Shown: piece by piece, positions 44,815 to 54,226 of the stretch
Layout: every line of letters starts with the position of its first letter
Numbering within the stretch: position 1 is the stretch's first letter
Assembly: GCA_963759875.1 (NCBI GenBank)
Contig: CAVXBB010000016.1
Coordinates: 310,001 to 374,000, forward strand
Origin: JAFAGX01 sp963759875
GTDB taxonomy: Bacteria; Acidobacteriota; Terriglobia; Terriglobales; Acidobacteriaceae
Length of the DNA stretch: 64,000 nucleotides
Reading direction: 5' to 3'
Notes under the pieces: model-generated
What the model was told of the DNA's origin: nothing
Seen by the model: only the letters and a program-made list of their open reading frames with translations
Databases searched by the model: none
Translations under genes and position numbers: made by a program

Positions 44815-46182
44815 ATGGAACCGCCGACTCACACTTTTGAAACCGGTATAGAGTCCGAACTGGGATTTCCAGGCAATGGTAATCTCCTGCCTGAAACTCC
44901 GCAGCACGGCACTTTACGTCGATTGCAGGTGCTGTGGAACGGCAGGCGTTCAGTATTGAAAATCACTGCCGCAGGTATCGTGTGTTTCGCTTTGCTGGCA
45001 TTCATTGTACCTTCTACCTTCGAGTCATCGACCCGGCTCATGCCCCCCGACAACAAATCGGAGGGTATGACAATGCTGGCAGCAATGACGAGTAAAGGCG
45101 GGGATTCTGCTCTTGGGGACCTCGCCACAGACATGCTGGGGGTCAAGAGCTCGGGCGCGCTCTTCGTGGGTGTGCTGCGTAGCCGCACGGTCGAAGATGC
45201 CTTGATTCAGCGTTTTGATTTACGCAAAGTCTACTCGCGGCGGCGTTGGGAGGACACTCGCAAGAAACTGGAAACCAGAACGGCGATTACCGAGGACCGC
45301 AAGAGTGGGATTATTGAGATCAGGGTCCAAGACAGAAGTCCACAACGAGCCCAGGCACTCGCGCAAGCCTACGTCGACGAACTCGATCGCGCCGTGAACA
45401 AGCTTAGTACCTCCGCAGCTAGACGAGAGCGCGAATTTCTGGAGACACGACTAATCGAGGTTAAGCGAGATCTCGACACAGCGTCCAAGGAATTCAGTGA
45501 GTTTTCCAGTCAGAATACGGCAATTGACATACCTGCACAGGGCAGAGCCATGGTCGAGGCTGCCGCAGTACTGCAGGGGCAGTTAATCGCCGCTGAATCA
45601 GAAAAGCAGGGCATGGAACAAATCTACACAGCTAATAACGTTCGCGTCCGGGCTTTGGAAGGAAGGATTGCCGAACTGAAACGCCAGTTGGAAAAAGTTG
45701 GGAGTGCCGGGACTGGCGGCGATGCCCAGTCGGAGAATGATTCGTCTGACATGTACCCCTCTTTGCGCAAGTTGCCGCTGCTCGGCGTACGTTATTTTGA
45801 TTTGTATCGACAGGCGAAAATCCAGGAAGCCCTCTTCGAGACACTCACGAAGCGCTATGAGATGGCGAAGGTCCAGGAGGCTAAGGAAATACCTTCGGTT
45901 CGCGTGCTCGATCCCGGAAATCTTCCGGAAAAACCCAGCGGACTGTCGCGAACCGCCATGATGGCCTTGGGACTTGTGTTGTCGTTCGCTACCGGCTGCG
46001 CTTGGATTTTGGGAGAAGCAGAGTGGGAAGCCTTGGGTCCGGACCATCCGACGAAAGTCTTCGTTCTGGACTTATTGCATGATGCACACGAGGACTGGAC
46101 AAATGCAGGGGCTGCCGGGATGAAGTTCGTGTCTAAGGCACGACGCCATGCCCAAACCGACGCCGGCATTGATGAAGCATAG
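44815..46182 (+). CDS. Wzz/GumC-type chain-length determinant without kinase domain
   Basis: This protein of about 455 residues has a first membrane helix near the N-terminus (ITAAGIVCFALLAFIVPSTF), a large periplasmic part with coiled coils (REREFLETRLIEVKRDLDTA, VRVRALEGRIAELKRQLEKV), the proline-rich PEKPSGLSRT segment, and a second helix (AMMALGLVLSFATGCAWIL). It controls polymer length together with Wzy and links the inner membrane to the export channel. No tyrosine-kinase (Wzc-type) domain follows, and no separate kinase is seen in the locus. The ATG at 44815 has GTGGAG upstream. The C-terminal tail overlaps the next gene by 35 bases. Confidence 0.9.
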   Translation: MEPPTHTFETGIESELGFPGNGNLLPETPQHGTLRRLQVLWNGRRSVLKITAAGIVCFALLAFIVPSTFESSTRLMPPDNKSEGMTMLAAMTSKGGDSALGDLATDMLGVKSSGALFVGVLRSRTVEDALIQRFDLRKVYSRRRWEDTRKKLETRTAITEDRKSGIIEIRVQDRSPQRAQALAQAYVDELDRAVNKLSTSAARREREFLETRLIEVKRDLDTASKEFSEFSSQNTAIDIPAQGRAMVEAAAVLQGQLIAAESEKQGMEQIYTANNVRVRALEGRIAELKRQLEKVGSAGTGGDAQSENDSSDMYPSLRKLPLLGVRYFDLYRQAKIQEALFETLTKRYEMAKVQEAKEIPSVRVLDPGNLPEKPSGLSRTAMMALGLVLSFATGCAWILGEAEWEALGPDHPTKVFVLDLLHDAHEDWTNAGAAGMKFVSKARRHAQTDAGIDEA

Positions 46183-47485
46183 TGCGCTGGCGCTGTTCGG
46201 ACTCGTCACTTGGATGCTCTGTACGCAATTATTCGCCGACAACACAATTGACGCTTGTAGTTTTCCAGGCGCAAACATGGCGGAAAAAATTCACGCCGCC
46301 ATTCTTTCCGCGCCTGAACAAGGCGCTGCTATCGATGCGCGCTGCTTCACGGGATCGCAATCGTGGCCAACCAGTCCGTGGAACGGAATCACTAAACCTG
46401 GATCGCTTCTTTTGGGCGCCGTCAATGTTACGGCGTACAACTCGAACTTTATACCATCGAACTGGACGGTCGAAGGCAGCGGCATTGGCGTCACCGTCCT
46501 CACTGCCGTAACCAATACACATATCCTCGTGCTCGCAACTGAAGACGTCTCGAATGTCCACGTGCAAAATCTGGAAATCAACGGTCGAGGGGCGGAAACC
46601 ATCTCGATCGGGATTCAGATTCGCGGCTCCACGTCGGTCTGGGTGAAAGACTGCTACATTCACGACGCTAATTCCGCCAATATCGGAGTCGATACCAATA
46701 ACCCACACTCGTTTTCAAAGGATATCTGGATTTCGGAAAACCAGATCGGTCGAACCTATGCACATGCCATTTACAACGTTCAGGTAGGCAATTCCAAAGA
46801 TGTGCATATTGTTGGTAACCGCATCAACGATGTGCAAACAGGACAATTCTGCATCGGTGTCGATGGCGGAAATCAGATCGAGATTCGTGACAACTATCTC
46901 AATGGCGGCGGCACGGTTTCTGGAGGTATTCAGATTGAGGCTACCGATTATCCTCTCGTTTCGCAGATCACCATAGCTGGCAACCGCATCGAGGGCTTTT
47001 CCGGTGGGAGTGGCATCCATATCGTAGCCGTACACAGCAACACACTTCGAGACGCGTCATTGCTCGACAACAGCATAAGAAACGTTAGCCGAGGAATTGC
47101 CATCGGAAATTTCAATGGAAACGAAGGCGCGGTGCTCGACAACGTCAAGGTTTTCGACAATTCGATTCAAGTCAATGGTTGCTGCTCGGGCATATTTGTT
47201 TGGGCTTGGGCTCCGGCGCCTATCACTCGTATCGATATCGCCGATAACAATGTCCTGGGTTCCGGACAAGGTGACGGGAATGGTGGCATTGTGTTACGAG
47301 GTACTCGCGCTGCCGTTACGCAATTTTCGGTTGCTAACAACCGGATACAAAAGGGAGCCTCACGAATCTACGGTGTCTGTCTAACGGAGACGGTCTCGAA
47401 TGGATCGGTGACGGCAAATAATGCTGACGGAAACGAGCGCAGCTCAACTTGTCGTCATGCGAAGAGTGTGAGGGTGGAAGATTAG
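46148..47485 (+). CDS. Secreted right-handed beta-helix protein
   Basis: This 445-residue protein has a signal peptide (ALFGLVTWMLCTQLFA) followed by about ten turns of parallel beta-helix, each with an N-rich ladder: VQNLEINGRGAETISIGIQI, VWVKDCYIHDANSANIGVDT, VHIVGNRINDVQTGQFCIGV, ISENQIGRTYAHAIYNVQVG, ITIAGNRIEGFSGGSGIHIV and DASLLDNSIRNVSRGIAIGN. This fold serves polysaccharide lyases, epimerases and tailspike-like hydrolases. No catalytic set can be assigned by eye. Its place in the locus suggests it trims, epimerises or binds the polymer in the periplasm. The start may instead be the ATG at 46172, which gives the signal peptide directly. Confidence 0.82.
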   Translation: MPKPTPALMKHSALALFGLVTWMLCTQLFADNTIDACSFPGANMAEKIHAAILSAPEQGAAIDARCFTGSQSWPTSPWNGITKPGSLLLGAVNVTAYNSNFIPSNWTVEGSGIGVTVLTAVTNTHILVLATEDVSNVHVQNLEINGRGAETISIGIQIRGSTSVWVKDCYIHDANSANIGVDTNNPHSFSKDIWISENQIGRTYAHAIYNVQVGNSKDVHIVGNRINDVQTGQFCIGVDGGNQIEIRDNYLNGGGTVSGGIQIEATDYPLVSQITIAGNRIEGFSGGSGIHIVAVHSNTLRDASLLDNSIRNVSRGIAIGNFNGNEGAVLDNVKVFDNSIQVNGCCSGIFVWAWAPAPITRIDIADNNVLGSGQGDGNGGIVLRGTRAAVTQFSVANNRIQKGASRIYGVCLTETVSNGSVTANNADGNERSSTCRHAKSVRVED

Positions 47486-47531
47486 ATTCCATGACGGAAT
47501 CCGAACAGCAAATTCCACGAGGACTTGCGGA

Positions 47532-48284
47532 ATGAATGTCCACGACTTGCAGCGGGATTGGGACGCCTTCGGTAAGATCGACCCACTTTGGGCCATTTTT
47601 ACTAAACCTGGCAAAGAAAACAAAAAATGGGACGTCGCCGACTTCTTTGAGACCGGCCTTAAGGAGATCGATGCCCTCATTGCCTATATTGATTCGCTTC
47701 ACATTCCTGCCCAAAGAAGAAAGGTTTTGGATTTTGGTTGCGGCGTGGGTCGTCTAAGCCAAGCATTAGCGCGATATTTTGATCACGTGGACGGCATTGA
47801 TGTAGCGCCGTCGATGATTGAACGTGCTCGCCAATTCAATCGCTTTGGCGAGAAGGTTCGCTATCATGTCAACGGCACGGCTTCGCTCAAAATCTTCAGC
47901 GACAATACTTTTGATCTCATCTATTCGAACGTAACCCTGCAGCATATTCCTCCGCTGGAAGTGAAAGCTTATTTGCGAGAGTTTGTCAGGATCCTTGCTC
48001 CTGGTGGCCTGCTGATATTTCAATTACCTGGCACTCCGGTGAATGGCGTGAGCTTCCTTAAGGCGCACACAAAACGCGTGGCTGCAAGTAGCTTGTTGTG
48101 GTTGTTTCGGCATATTGGCTACATTACCAGGCCAATCATGGTCATGCACGGAATCGAGCGCCAGAAGGTTGAGAATCTGCTTGCCGCTTGCTGCGGCAGT
48201 ATTGTTGATGTGAGGGAGGACCAAAGCGCGGGAGAAGACTGGCTCAGTTATCGATATTGCGTCACAAAAGATAAGGACCGCTAA
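47532..48284 (+). CDS. Class I SAM-dependent methyltransferase
   Basis: This 250-residue protein has a Rossmann-type methyltransferase domain: VLDFGCGVGRLSQALARYF (motif I, binds SAM), DGIDVAPSMIERARQF (motif II), FDLIYSNVTLQHIPPLEVKA (motif IV) and ILAPGGLLIFQLPGTP (post-IV). It is one of three methyltransferases in the locus and probably modifies a sugar hydroxyl of the repeat unit or its lipid-linked precursor. The acceptor cannot be named. It lies 46 bases after the beta-helix gene and 19 bases before the polymerase. Confidence 0.88.
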   Translation: MNVHDLQRDWDAFGKIDPLWAIFTKPGKENKKWDVADFFETGLKEIDALIAYIDSLHIPAQRRKVLDFGCGVGRLSQALARYFDHVDGIDVAPSMIERARQFNRFGEKVRYHVNGTASLKIFSDNTFDLIYSNVTLQHIPPLEVKAYLREFVRILAPGGLLIFQLPGTPVNGVSFLKAHTKRVAASSLLWLFRHIGYITRPIMVMHGIERQKVENLLAACCGSIVDVREDQSAGEDWLSYRYCVTKDKDR

Positions 48285-48303
48285 CCCTGACACGCTTACG
48301 ACC

Positions 48304-49626
48304 GTGCCGAAACTTTTCCTAATTCTGGTGCTCATCAGCCTTACGGAAAACCGCTTGCCGTGGCTTAATGTAGCGGTGATTTTGCTATTCGCTCCTCTGT
48401 ACCTGTTGAGCGATGCCAAGCCTGTCATTAATCCTGATTTCACACCAACTTCGACCTTGCGTTGGGTGAAAGCCGCATACGTATTCTGGTTGCTCAGTTA
48501 TCTGCTGACCCGAGCGCCCATAAGCAATCTGTTTTCTTTCGATTTCTTGCGGAGAGACGGCGCCCTGCTCTTTGCTTACCTGCCCTTAATAATCATCTCC
48601 GATTACGGTTTGGATCGAAAGTTTCTGGAAAAGGCTGTTGGCATTTATCTCACTCTTATGTCAGCGCTGGCTATTCTAGGCGTGCTGTCTTATTTGGAAA
48701 CTTTCGGCAATATCTCACTATCTACGGCGATTCTTCCTGAAGACCTGCAGGTGATCTTCAATACTCCATCGGCTGGATACGAATTTCATGGTCTCTACGA
48801 GGCCCACAATGCTGCCGGCGCTGTGTACGGACTTGCCTGTTGCATTTCGTTGTGCCTGCTTGTGTTTGCAGAGAAGCGCAAGCTGTGGTCGCTGCCGAGT
48901 TTCTGGTTTTCGGCTACTTTTGTTGGATTAATGCTTTCGAAATCCAGAACCTCCTATATTGCGTTTGCTGCGACTGCGCTGATGTTCTTTGCGATGAAAT
49001 CTGGTCATCGACGCACGATGTTAAGAATGATGATTTTCTTGCTGTTGCCGCTGAGCTATTTTCTGGTGGCGCAATCGGACGTCTTCCAACGAGCGCAAGC
49101 GGTCGATGACAGCGATGATCCGAACATTGTCTCGCGGTGGGTGGGTTTCCAACGCGCCTTCGACGACTTCGTCGCGAGTCCGATCATCGGTATCGGATTC
49201 GGCCGATACAACGATGACTATCTTACTTTTTCCGGAACCGAACATCTTTTCTACGTCGCGACCGGCGGACAAGTTATCAATGAGTCCAGCCACGCCCACG
49301 ACTCCTATCTTCATTTTTTGGCCGAAGGAGGTCTGATTGGCTTTGGCTTGATGATGGCAATCTGGGTATCTGCGTATCGCTGGGCGAAAAAAACTCAGGT
49401 TTACTTCAAAGAAAATACTTTCCCGTCCGCTTTCGCGGCTGCGATACAGGCTTGCATAATCTTCGAATTCTGCATCAGTTTCACTGAGCACTCGATGGGA
49501 ACGGCGGTGACTTCCCTGACGATTTTCACGATGTTCGGCGTGCTGCGGAACCTCGTGGGCTCCGCGTCGGCAGAGCGGACGTCTTCGGTCCAGTATCCCG
49601 TTCGGTTTCGTCCCTCAACCGCATAA
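48304..49626 (+). CDS. wzy: O-antigen ligase/polymerase family protein (Wzy-like)
   Basis: This 440-residue membrane protein has about ten predicted helices, a central hydrophobic core, and a large periplasmic loop ending in HAHDSYLHFLAEGGLIGFGL, the conserved H-x3-L-x4-E-x-G pattern of the Wzy_C/WaaL family. Within a locus that also holds a flippase and chain-length protein, polymerase (Wzy) is more likely than ligase. The start is GTG at 48304 (PKLFLILVLISLT). The downstream gene is Wzx, in the usual order for a Wzy-dependent pathway. Confidence 0.85.
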   Translation: MPKLFLILVLISLTENRLPWLNVAVILLFAPLYLLSDAKPVINPDFTPTSTLRWVKAAYVFWLLSYLLTRAPISNLFSFDFLRRDGALLFAYLPLIIISDYGLDRKFLEKAVGIYLTLMSALAILGVLSYLETFGNISLSTAILPEDLQVIFNTPSAGYEFHGLYEAHNAAGAVYGLACCISLCLLVFAEKRKLWSLPSFWFSATFVGLMLSKSRTSYIAFAATALMFFAMKSGHRRTMLRMMIFLLLPLSYFLVAQSDVFQRAQAVDDSDDPNIVSRWVGFQRAFDDFVASPIIGIGFGRYNDDYLTFSGTEHLFYVATGGQVINESSHAHDSYLHFLAEGGLIGFGLMMAIWVSAYRWAKKTQVYFKENTFPSAFAAAIQACIIFEFCISFTEHSMGTAVTSLTIFTMFGVLRNLVGSASAERTSSVQYPVRFRPSTA

Positions 49627-49652
49627 CTGTCTCCAAACGTTCGATTTCAGCT

Positions 49653-51098
49653 ATGTTGGACCTGATACGACGCGATGTAGGTTTGAAGTTTGTGGGCGAG
49701 TTTGCCTCGCGTGCAGTATTTCTGTGTTTCTTTTTCTATGCTGGACGAAAGTTGGGCATCGTTGAGTTCGGAAGTCTGAGTCTAGCGCTCTCGAGCACCT
49801 ATATCCTCAGCGTTATCTTCCTCGATCCCGGCCTGAACCTGTCAACCATCCAATTGCTTGTGTCCAACAAAGAACAGGCAGCCAACATCGCCAGCGTAAT
49901 TTTCACCGGCAAACTGCTGCTTTGTCTTCCCATGATGTTCTCGGTATGGGTGCTGAGCAGAGCGTTTACGAGTAGGCTGCCGTCATTGGGGATTCTCTTT
50001 CTTGCAGCCCTTTACGCCTTCTGTACTGCGGTTCTCGAATACTTGGCTTGTGTCACCAATGCCTTCCACCGTATGGATCTGGAGGCACTACTTAAACTCG
50101 TTAACCGTCTCTCGATCGTCGTATTTTGTGCCCTCGTTTTGCAGTTCTACCGGGCCACAAGCGTCGTGTTGTGGGCCATGTGGATCGCTACGTTAGCAGC
50201 TTGCGTGCTGGCTTTGATCTTGTTGAACCGACAACTAATCTCAATTCGCTTGGGGTGGAACTCCGAAATCCTGAAGCAATCGCTTAAGACAGGATTGCCA
50301 ATCGCAGGCACGATGATAGTGGCAGTGATCTACCTAAAATGGGACTTACTTGTCCTCTCGTACTTTAATATTGGTCCGCAGGAGATTGGCTGGTACGCAG
50401 GAGCCTTTAAGATTACAGAAGCCTTTTCCGCCCTCCCAACCATCCTTGGAACAGGACTGTTCCCTTTGATGGTCCAGCTTCGAGTCGACAACGAAGATGC
50501 GCTCGGAAGAATCTTGCGAACTGCCACCAAGGCAGTCTTGCTGTTCTCGATTCCTGCGGCGGCTGCTATCAGCTTTTTTAGTCGTCCGATCATCACATTA
50601 GTCTACGGCTCCGCTTTTGGCCCCGGCGCCAAGGTGTTAGCGGTACTGATTTGGTGCATTGTGCCGATGTTCCTTTATTTCTACCTCATCTATGTGAACG
50701 TAGCTGCTGGACATGCTAGTTTCAACCTTCTAGCGGGTTGCGCTGCGCTAGGGACTGGGTTGATTGCAAATACGGTACTCGTTCCAAGACTTGGCTTCAT
50801 AGGAGCAGCTTGGGCGGCCCTCGTTGCAAATTCGAGTTTTGCGCTTTTAGCCGCATGGAAGCTTTGCGTGCTTTTCCGTAAAGCTAGTATCGCTCCCATG
50901 TTGGTAAAGATGTTTGCAGCGGGGGGACTTATGCTGATTGTGGGTCTTTGCACACCTGCCACAGCCAAGCTTCAATTCAGCCTTGCACTTCTGGTTTATG
51001 TTGGGGTTCTGACCATGGCCGGCGTGCTTGATGGCGACGATCTCTCTTTGTTTATCCGCCTATTCCACATTCGTCTTCGTCCTTCTCCTCAAGCATGA
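49653..51098 (+). CDS. wzx: Polysaccharide flippase (Wzx-like)
   Basis: This 481-residue protein has about twelve to fourteen hydrophobic helices in the MOP/PST arrangement of Wzx: GEFASRAVFLCFFFYAGRKL, LAALYAFCTAVLEYLACVTN, TGLPIAGTMIVAVIYLKWDL, KAVLLFSIPAAAAISFFSRP and LAVLIWCIVPMFLYFYLIYV. It moves the undecaprenyl-linked repeat unit to the periplasmic side. The number of helices and the family pattern separate it from MATE drug exporters, supported by its place next to wzy. The gap to the following methyltransferase is 111 bases, the longest in this half of the locus apart from that before the second phosphoglycosyl transferase. Confidence 0.88.
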   Translation: MLDLIRRDVGLKFVGEFASRAVFLCFFFYAGRKLGIVEFGSLSLALSSTYILSVIFLDPGLNLSTIQLLVSNKEQAANIASVIFTGKLLLCLPMMFSVWVLSRAFTSRLPSLGILFLAALYAFCTAVLEYLACVTNAFHRMDLEALLKLVNRLSIVVFCALVLQFYRATSVVLWAMWIATLAACVLALILLNRQLISIRLGWNSEILKQSLKTGLPIAGTMIVAVIYLKWDLLVLSYFNIGPQEIGWYAGAFKITEAFSALPTILGTGLFPLMVQLRVDNEDALGRILRTATKAVLLFSIPAAAAISFFSRPIITLVYGSAFGPGAKVLAVLIWCIVPMFLYFYLIYVNVAAGHASFNLLAGCAALGTGLIANTVLVPRLGFIGAAWAALVANSSFALLAAWKLCVLFRKASIAPMLVKMFAAGGLMLIVGLCTPATAKLQFSLALLVYVGVLTMAGVLDGDDLSLFIRLFHIRLRPSPQA

Positions 51099-51209
51099 GC
51101 CTAATTCATGGCCCAGAACGAGGGCGATTTCAGCTAATGTCCATTGTGTTCGTGTGAGTTTTCGAAACAGTGGAGGAAACACTTTCGCAACTGGTACTAA
51201 GGAGCGGCA

Positions 51210-52016
51210 ATGAGCATCAGGAATCAGATCAGAGCAAAATTAAAAAGCGCAGTGGTACCCACGCTGGTTCGCAATGGATGGCGTGGGCCGACTGGAACAC
51301 CGTTGATTCTTGATGGCAGGGTTTTCGGCTACGACGAGGAGGATTTAATCCGCGAAGCTGCTCGCATTGTCTCGGCGCACACCATGTCCAGCTTTGAGCG
51401 ACTAGCAACCTTGTGGCAGCAGGTACGATATCTTGACCGCTATGGCATAAAGGGAGCTTTGGTCGAATGCGGAGTCTGGAAGGGTGGCGCTTCCGGAATT
51501 ATGGCTTTAGCCCACCTTGCCTCCAATCCAACTCCCAATCGTGAACTTCATCTATTTGACAGTTTCGAAGGTCTTCCAGAGCCACGTGCTGATTTGGACG
51601 GTGCCACGGCTGTAGAGTACGCAGATCACCGCGCCAACGGGGCGCTTGAATCGATCGGGCAGTGCGTCGGAACACTGGAGGAGAACCGGGCGTTATTAGA
51701 ACAGCGAGTGCAGTATCCTTCCGAACTAGTTTTCTATCACGTTGGCTGGTTCGAAAAAACTATTCCGCAGTCCGCAGCCGCAATTCCCGAAATTGCATTG
51801 CTACGGCTCGATGGCGATTGGTATGAATCGACGCGTGTGTGCCTTTCTCATTTGTATCCACGTGTAGTTCACGGAGGGGTGGTCGTCATCGATGATTACG
51901 GGCATTACGAAGGATGTCGGAAAGCTGTCGATGAATTTTTGAAATCCTTGGCAGAACCAGTCTTGCTTAATCACATCGATTACACCGGCCGATACTGGAT
52001 TCGCGTAAACAGATAG
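51210..52016 (+). CDS. TylF/MycF-type sugar O-methyltransferase
   Basis: This 268-residue protein matches the TylF family known for macrocin and mycinamicin sugar O-methylation: GIKGALVECGVWKGGASGIM (SAM-binding), LHLFDSFEGLPEP with the family DSFxG, and IALLRLDGDWYESTRVCLSH with the metal-binding DGD. The last part (VVIDDYGHYEGCRKAVDEF) holds a second DD metal motif. These enzymes need Mg2+ and act on deoxy- or aminosugar hydroxyls. Here it probably methylates a sugar of the repeat unit. AAGGAG lies six bases before the ATG. Confidence 0.9.
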   Translation: MSIRNQIRAKLKSAVVPTLVRNGWRGPTGTPLILDGRVFGYDEEDLIREAARIVSAHTMSSFERLATLWQQVRYLDRYGIKGALVECGVWKGGASGIMALAHLASNPTPNRELHLFDSFEGLPEPRADLDGATAVEYADHRANGALESIGQCVGTLEENRALLEQRVQYPSELVFYHVGWFEKTIPQSAAAIPEIALLRLDGDWYESTRVCLSHLYPRVVHGGVVVIDDYGHYEGCRKAVDEFLKSLAEPVLLNHIDYTGRYWIRVNR

Positions 52017-52037
52017 CCGCTACGGATTCCCTAATAA

Positions 52038-53333
52038 ATGATCGTCACGGAAGCAAGTTACCGCGCAGCCAGTAAGGGCACGCTTGAAATGCCAGATTTC
52101 GTCGCACCGCCGATGCACGTCGTGGTTGCCAACGATTTTGCTCACGTAAACGGTGGAATGGCGCAAGTTGCTGTGCGTTCCGCCATCGGACTGGCGCAAC
52201 GTGGGTACCATGTCACGTTTTTCGCCGCCGTCGGACCTGTCGATCCTGGTTTCGAGAAGGCTGGAGTCGATGTGGTTTTTACTGATCAGTATGACATCAA
52301 GAATGATCCTGTACGCCTCCGCGCTGCCAGTCAAGGTCTCTGGAACTTTCCCGCCGCAGCCCGGATGAAGGATCTCCTGGCACGGCTGCCTGTGGATCGT
52401 ACGATTGTTCACGTTCACGGTTGGACAAAGTGTCTTTCGTCCAGTTTCATACGCACCGCGCTGGACCGCGGCGTACGCGTTGTGATGACGCTCAATGACT
52501 ACTTCTTCGCCTGCCCCAATGGCGGCTTTTTCAACTTCACCCGAGGACAGGCCTGCCATTTGCAACCGCTTTCCTGGGCTTGCTTGAGAGAAAACTGCGA
52601 TCGTGATGGTTACGCAGAAAAGATTTGGCGGACCGCGCGCCAAGCAATTCAAAACCACATGGGAATAACGCAAGCTTCTCTGCTCACCTTTATAACGGTT
52701 TCCGATTTCAGTGAGACTGTGCTTCGGAAATACTTACCTGCGAGCGCTCCAGTTTTTCGAATTACGAATCCCTGTGACTTGCCCTACGGTGAACCGGTGC
52801 CTGTCGCTCACAATGTGCCTTTCGTTTTTATAGGGCGGCTGTCGACAGAGAAAGGCCTGTCGCTACTAGCAAGAGCTGCTTGTAAACTCGATACTCCTGT
52901 TATATTCGTGGGGGATGGTCACTGCCGTGAAGAAATTTCGAATTGTAATTCCAAAGCAGTGATTACTGGCTGGCAATCCCGCGAACAGATCTCAATCCAC
53001 TTGCGCTCTGCGCGTTGCTTAGTACTGCCTTCGTTGTGGTATGAAGCGCAGCCGTTGTCGATCAATGAGGCAGCATCGGTTGGCGTTCCGGCCATTGTCC
53101 CAGATCAGTGCGCCGCAGCCGAAATGGTGGAGAACGGTGTAACCGGTTTGTGGTTTAAGACTGGCAACTGCTCTGATCTCCAACAAAAAATGGAGTTGAT
53201 GCTGGACAACGACCGCGCATCCAGGATGGGTCGCGCCGCCTATGAGCGCTATTGGAAGCGGCCGTTTACCCTCGAAAGGCACGTCGACGAACTGGAACGT
53301 TGTTATGCGTCCGTTATCGACGCGTCCTCCTAG
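52038..53333 (+). CDS. GT4-family glycosyltransferase
   Basis: This protein of about 431 residues has the GT-B fold. The N-terminal half starts at VVVANDFAHVNGGMAQVAVR with the glycine loop and continues with VHVHGWTKCLSSSFI. The C-terminal half has FVFIGRLSTEKGLSLLARAA and VLPSLWYEAQPLSINEAASV with the E-x7-E donor-site pattern (EAQPLSINE). A cysteine-rich insert (FFACPNGGFFNFTRGQACHL, then SWACLRENCDRD) may bind a metal or shape the acceptor site. It is probably a retaining transferase that builds the repeat unit. The start could also be the ATG at 52089. Confidence 0.88.
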   Translation: MIVTEASYRAASKGTLEMPDFVAPPMHVVVANDFAHVNGGMAQVAVRSAIGLAQRGYHVTFFAAVGPVDPGFEKAGVDVVFTDQYDIKNDPVRLRAASQGLWNFPAAARMKDLLARLPVDRTIVHVHGWTKCLSSSFIRTALDRGVRVVMTLNDYFFACPNGGFFNFTRGQACHLQPLSWACLRENCDRDGYAEKIWRTARQAIQNHMGITQASLLTFITVSDFSETVLRKYLPASAPVFRITNPCDLPYGEPVPVAHNVPFVFIGRLSTEKGLSLLARAACKLDTPVIFVGDGHCREEISNCNSKAVITGWQSREQISIHLRSARCLVLPSLWYEAQPLSINEAASVGVPAIVPDQCAAAEMVENGVTGLWFKTGNCSDLQQKMELMLDNDRASRMGRAAYERYWKRPFTLERHVDELERCYASVIDASS

Positions 53334-53380
53334 CGTTTGTTGAAAATGTACCTCCTGTGACGTTAAGGGTGTAGGTCAGA

Positions 53381-54226
53381 ATGCTCACCACGCGCATACT
53401 AAATCTTCTCGCGGTCATGATGATTCATCCCAGGGACGCCTTTGACCGACTGGAAGGCATTGTGGATTCTCGATGGGAGCGTCTCCGGCCCCGACCGTTC
53501 CCCTATGACGCCTGTGAATTCAATGTGCTCCTCGGAAGTTTAGAGAAAGTTACCGCGTACCCATTATCTCAATTTCTTGAAGAACCCGCGTTTGGGCAGA
53601 TCCAGGAGCAGGTGCAAAGCGAACTCAGTGCACTCCCCCGGGATGCGCCGTTCCCTGCTTTTATGAACGGTGACCTCACGTTGGCTCGTTTGTGCTATGT
53701 CTTAACTCGGGCGTACCAGCCTTTGCATGTGGTGGAAACCGGCGTGTGTTACGGCGTAACGACTGCCTTTATTCTGCAGGCCATAACGGAGAATGGGCGT
53801 GGAACGCTTCACAGCATTGATTTACCGCCTCTCGGAAAACAAGCGGACCACTTCATCGGCAAGGTCGTTCCTGCGCGCCTGCACTCCAGGTGGCAATTTC
53901 ATCGCGGCAGCAGTAAGAATTTGCTGCACCACCTGCTAATAAACATTCGGAGTGTGGACCTGTTTGTCCATGATAGTCTGCATACCTACCGCAATATCCG
54001 ACGGGAGCTTGAATTGATCAGCAAGTTCTTGTCGCCGGGCGCCCTGGTCATTTGCGACGATATTGAAGGCAATCCGGCATTCCACGAGTGGATCAACAAA
54101 GTCCGTCCCGGTTATTGGCAGACCCTCAAGGAACAAAATAAATCCTCGCTGGTGGGAGTGGCCGCGTTTCTGGATGCGAAACCACTAGATCTGCGGCCCG
54201 ATTGCGAAGCCACGGCTCAGGCATGA
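53381..54226 (+). CDS. Class I SAM-dependent methyltransferase (Methyltransf_24-like)
   Basis: This 281-residue protein has a SAM-binding core: LHVVETGVCYGVTTAFILQA (motif I with an ETG variant), LHSIDLPPLG (motif II acidic) and VDLFVHDSLHTYRNIRRELE with the HDS-H segment common in Methyltransf_24 proteins, then FLSPGALVICDDIEGN with a DD metal site. The first 100 residues are outside the core and may contact the acceptor. Like the TylF enzyme, it likely methylates a sugar hydroxyl. Its stop overlaps the next start (ATGA at 54223-54226), which couples it to the following glycosyltransferase. Confidence 0.85.
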   Translation: MLTTRILNLLAVMMIHPRDAFDRLEGIVDSRWERLRPRPFPYDACEFNVLLGSLEKVTAYPLSQFLEEPAFGQIQEQVQSELSALPRDAPFPAFMNGDLTLARLCYVLTRAYQPLHVVETGVCYGVTTAFILQAITENGRGTLHSIDLPPLGKQADHFIGKVVPARLHSRWQFHRGSSKNLLHHLLINIRSVDLFVHDSLHTYRNIRRELELISKFLSPGALVICDDIEGNPAFHEWINKVRPGYWQTLKEQNKSSLVGVAAFLDAKPLDLRPDCEATAQA

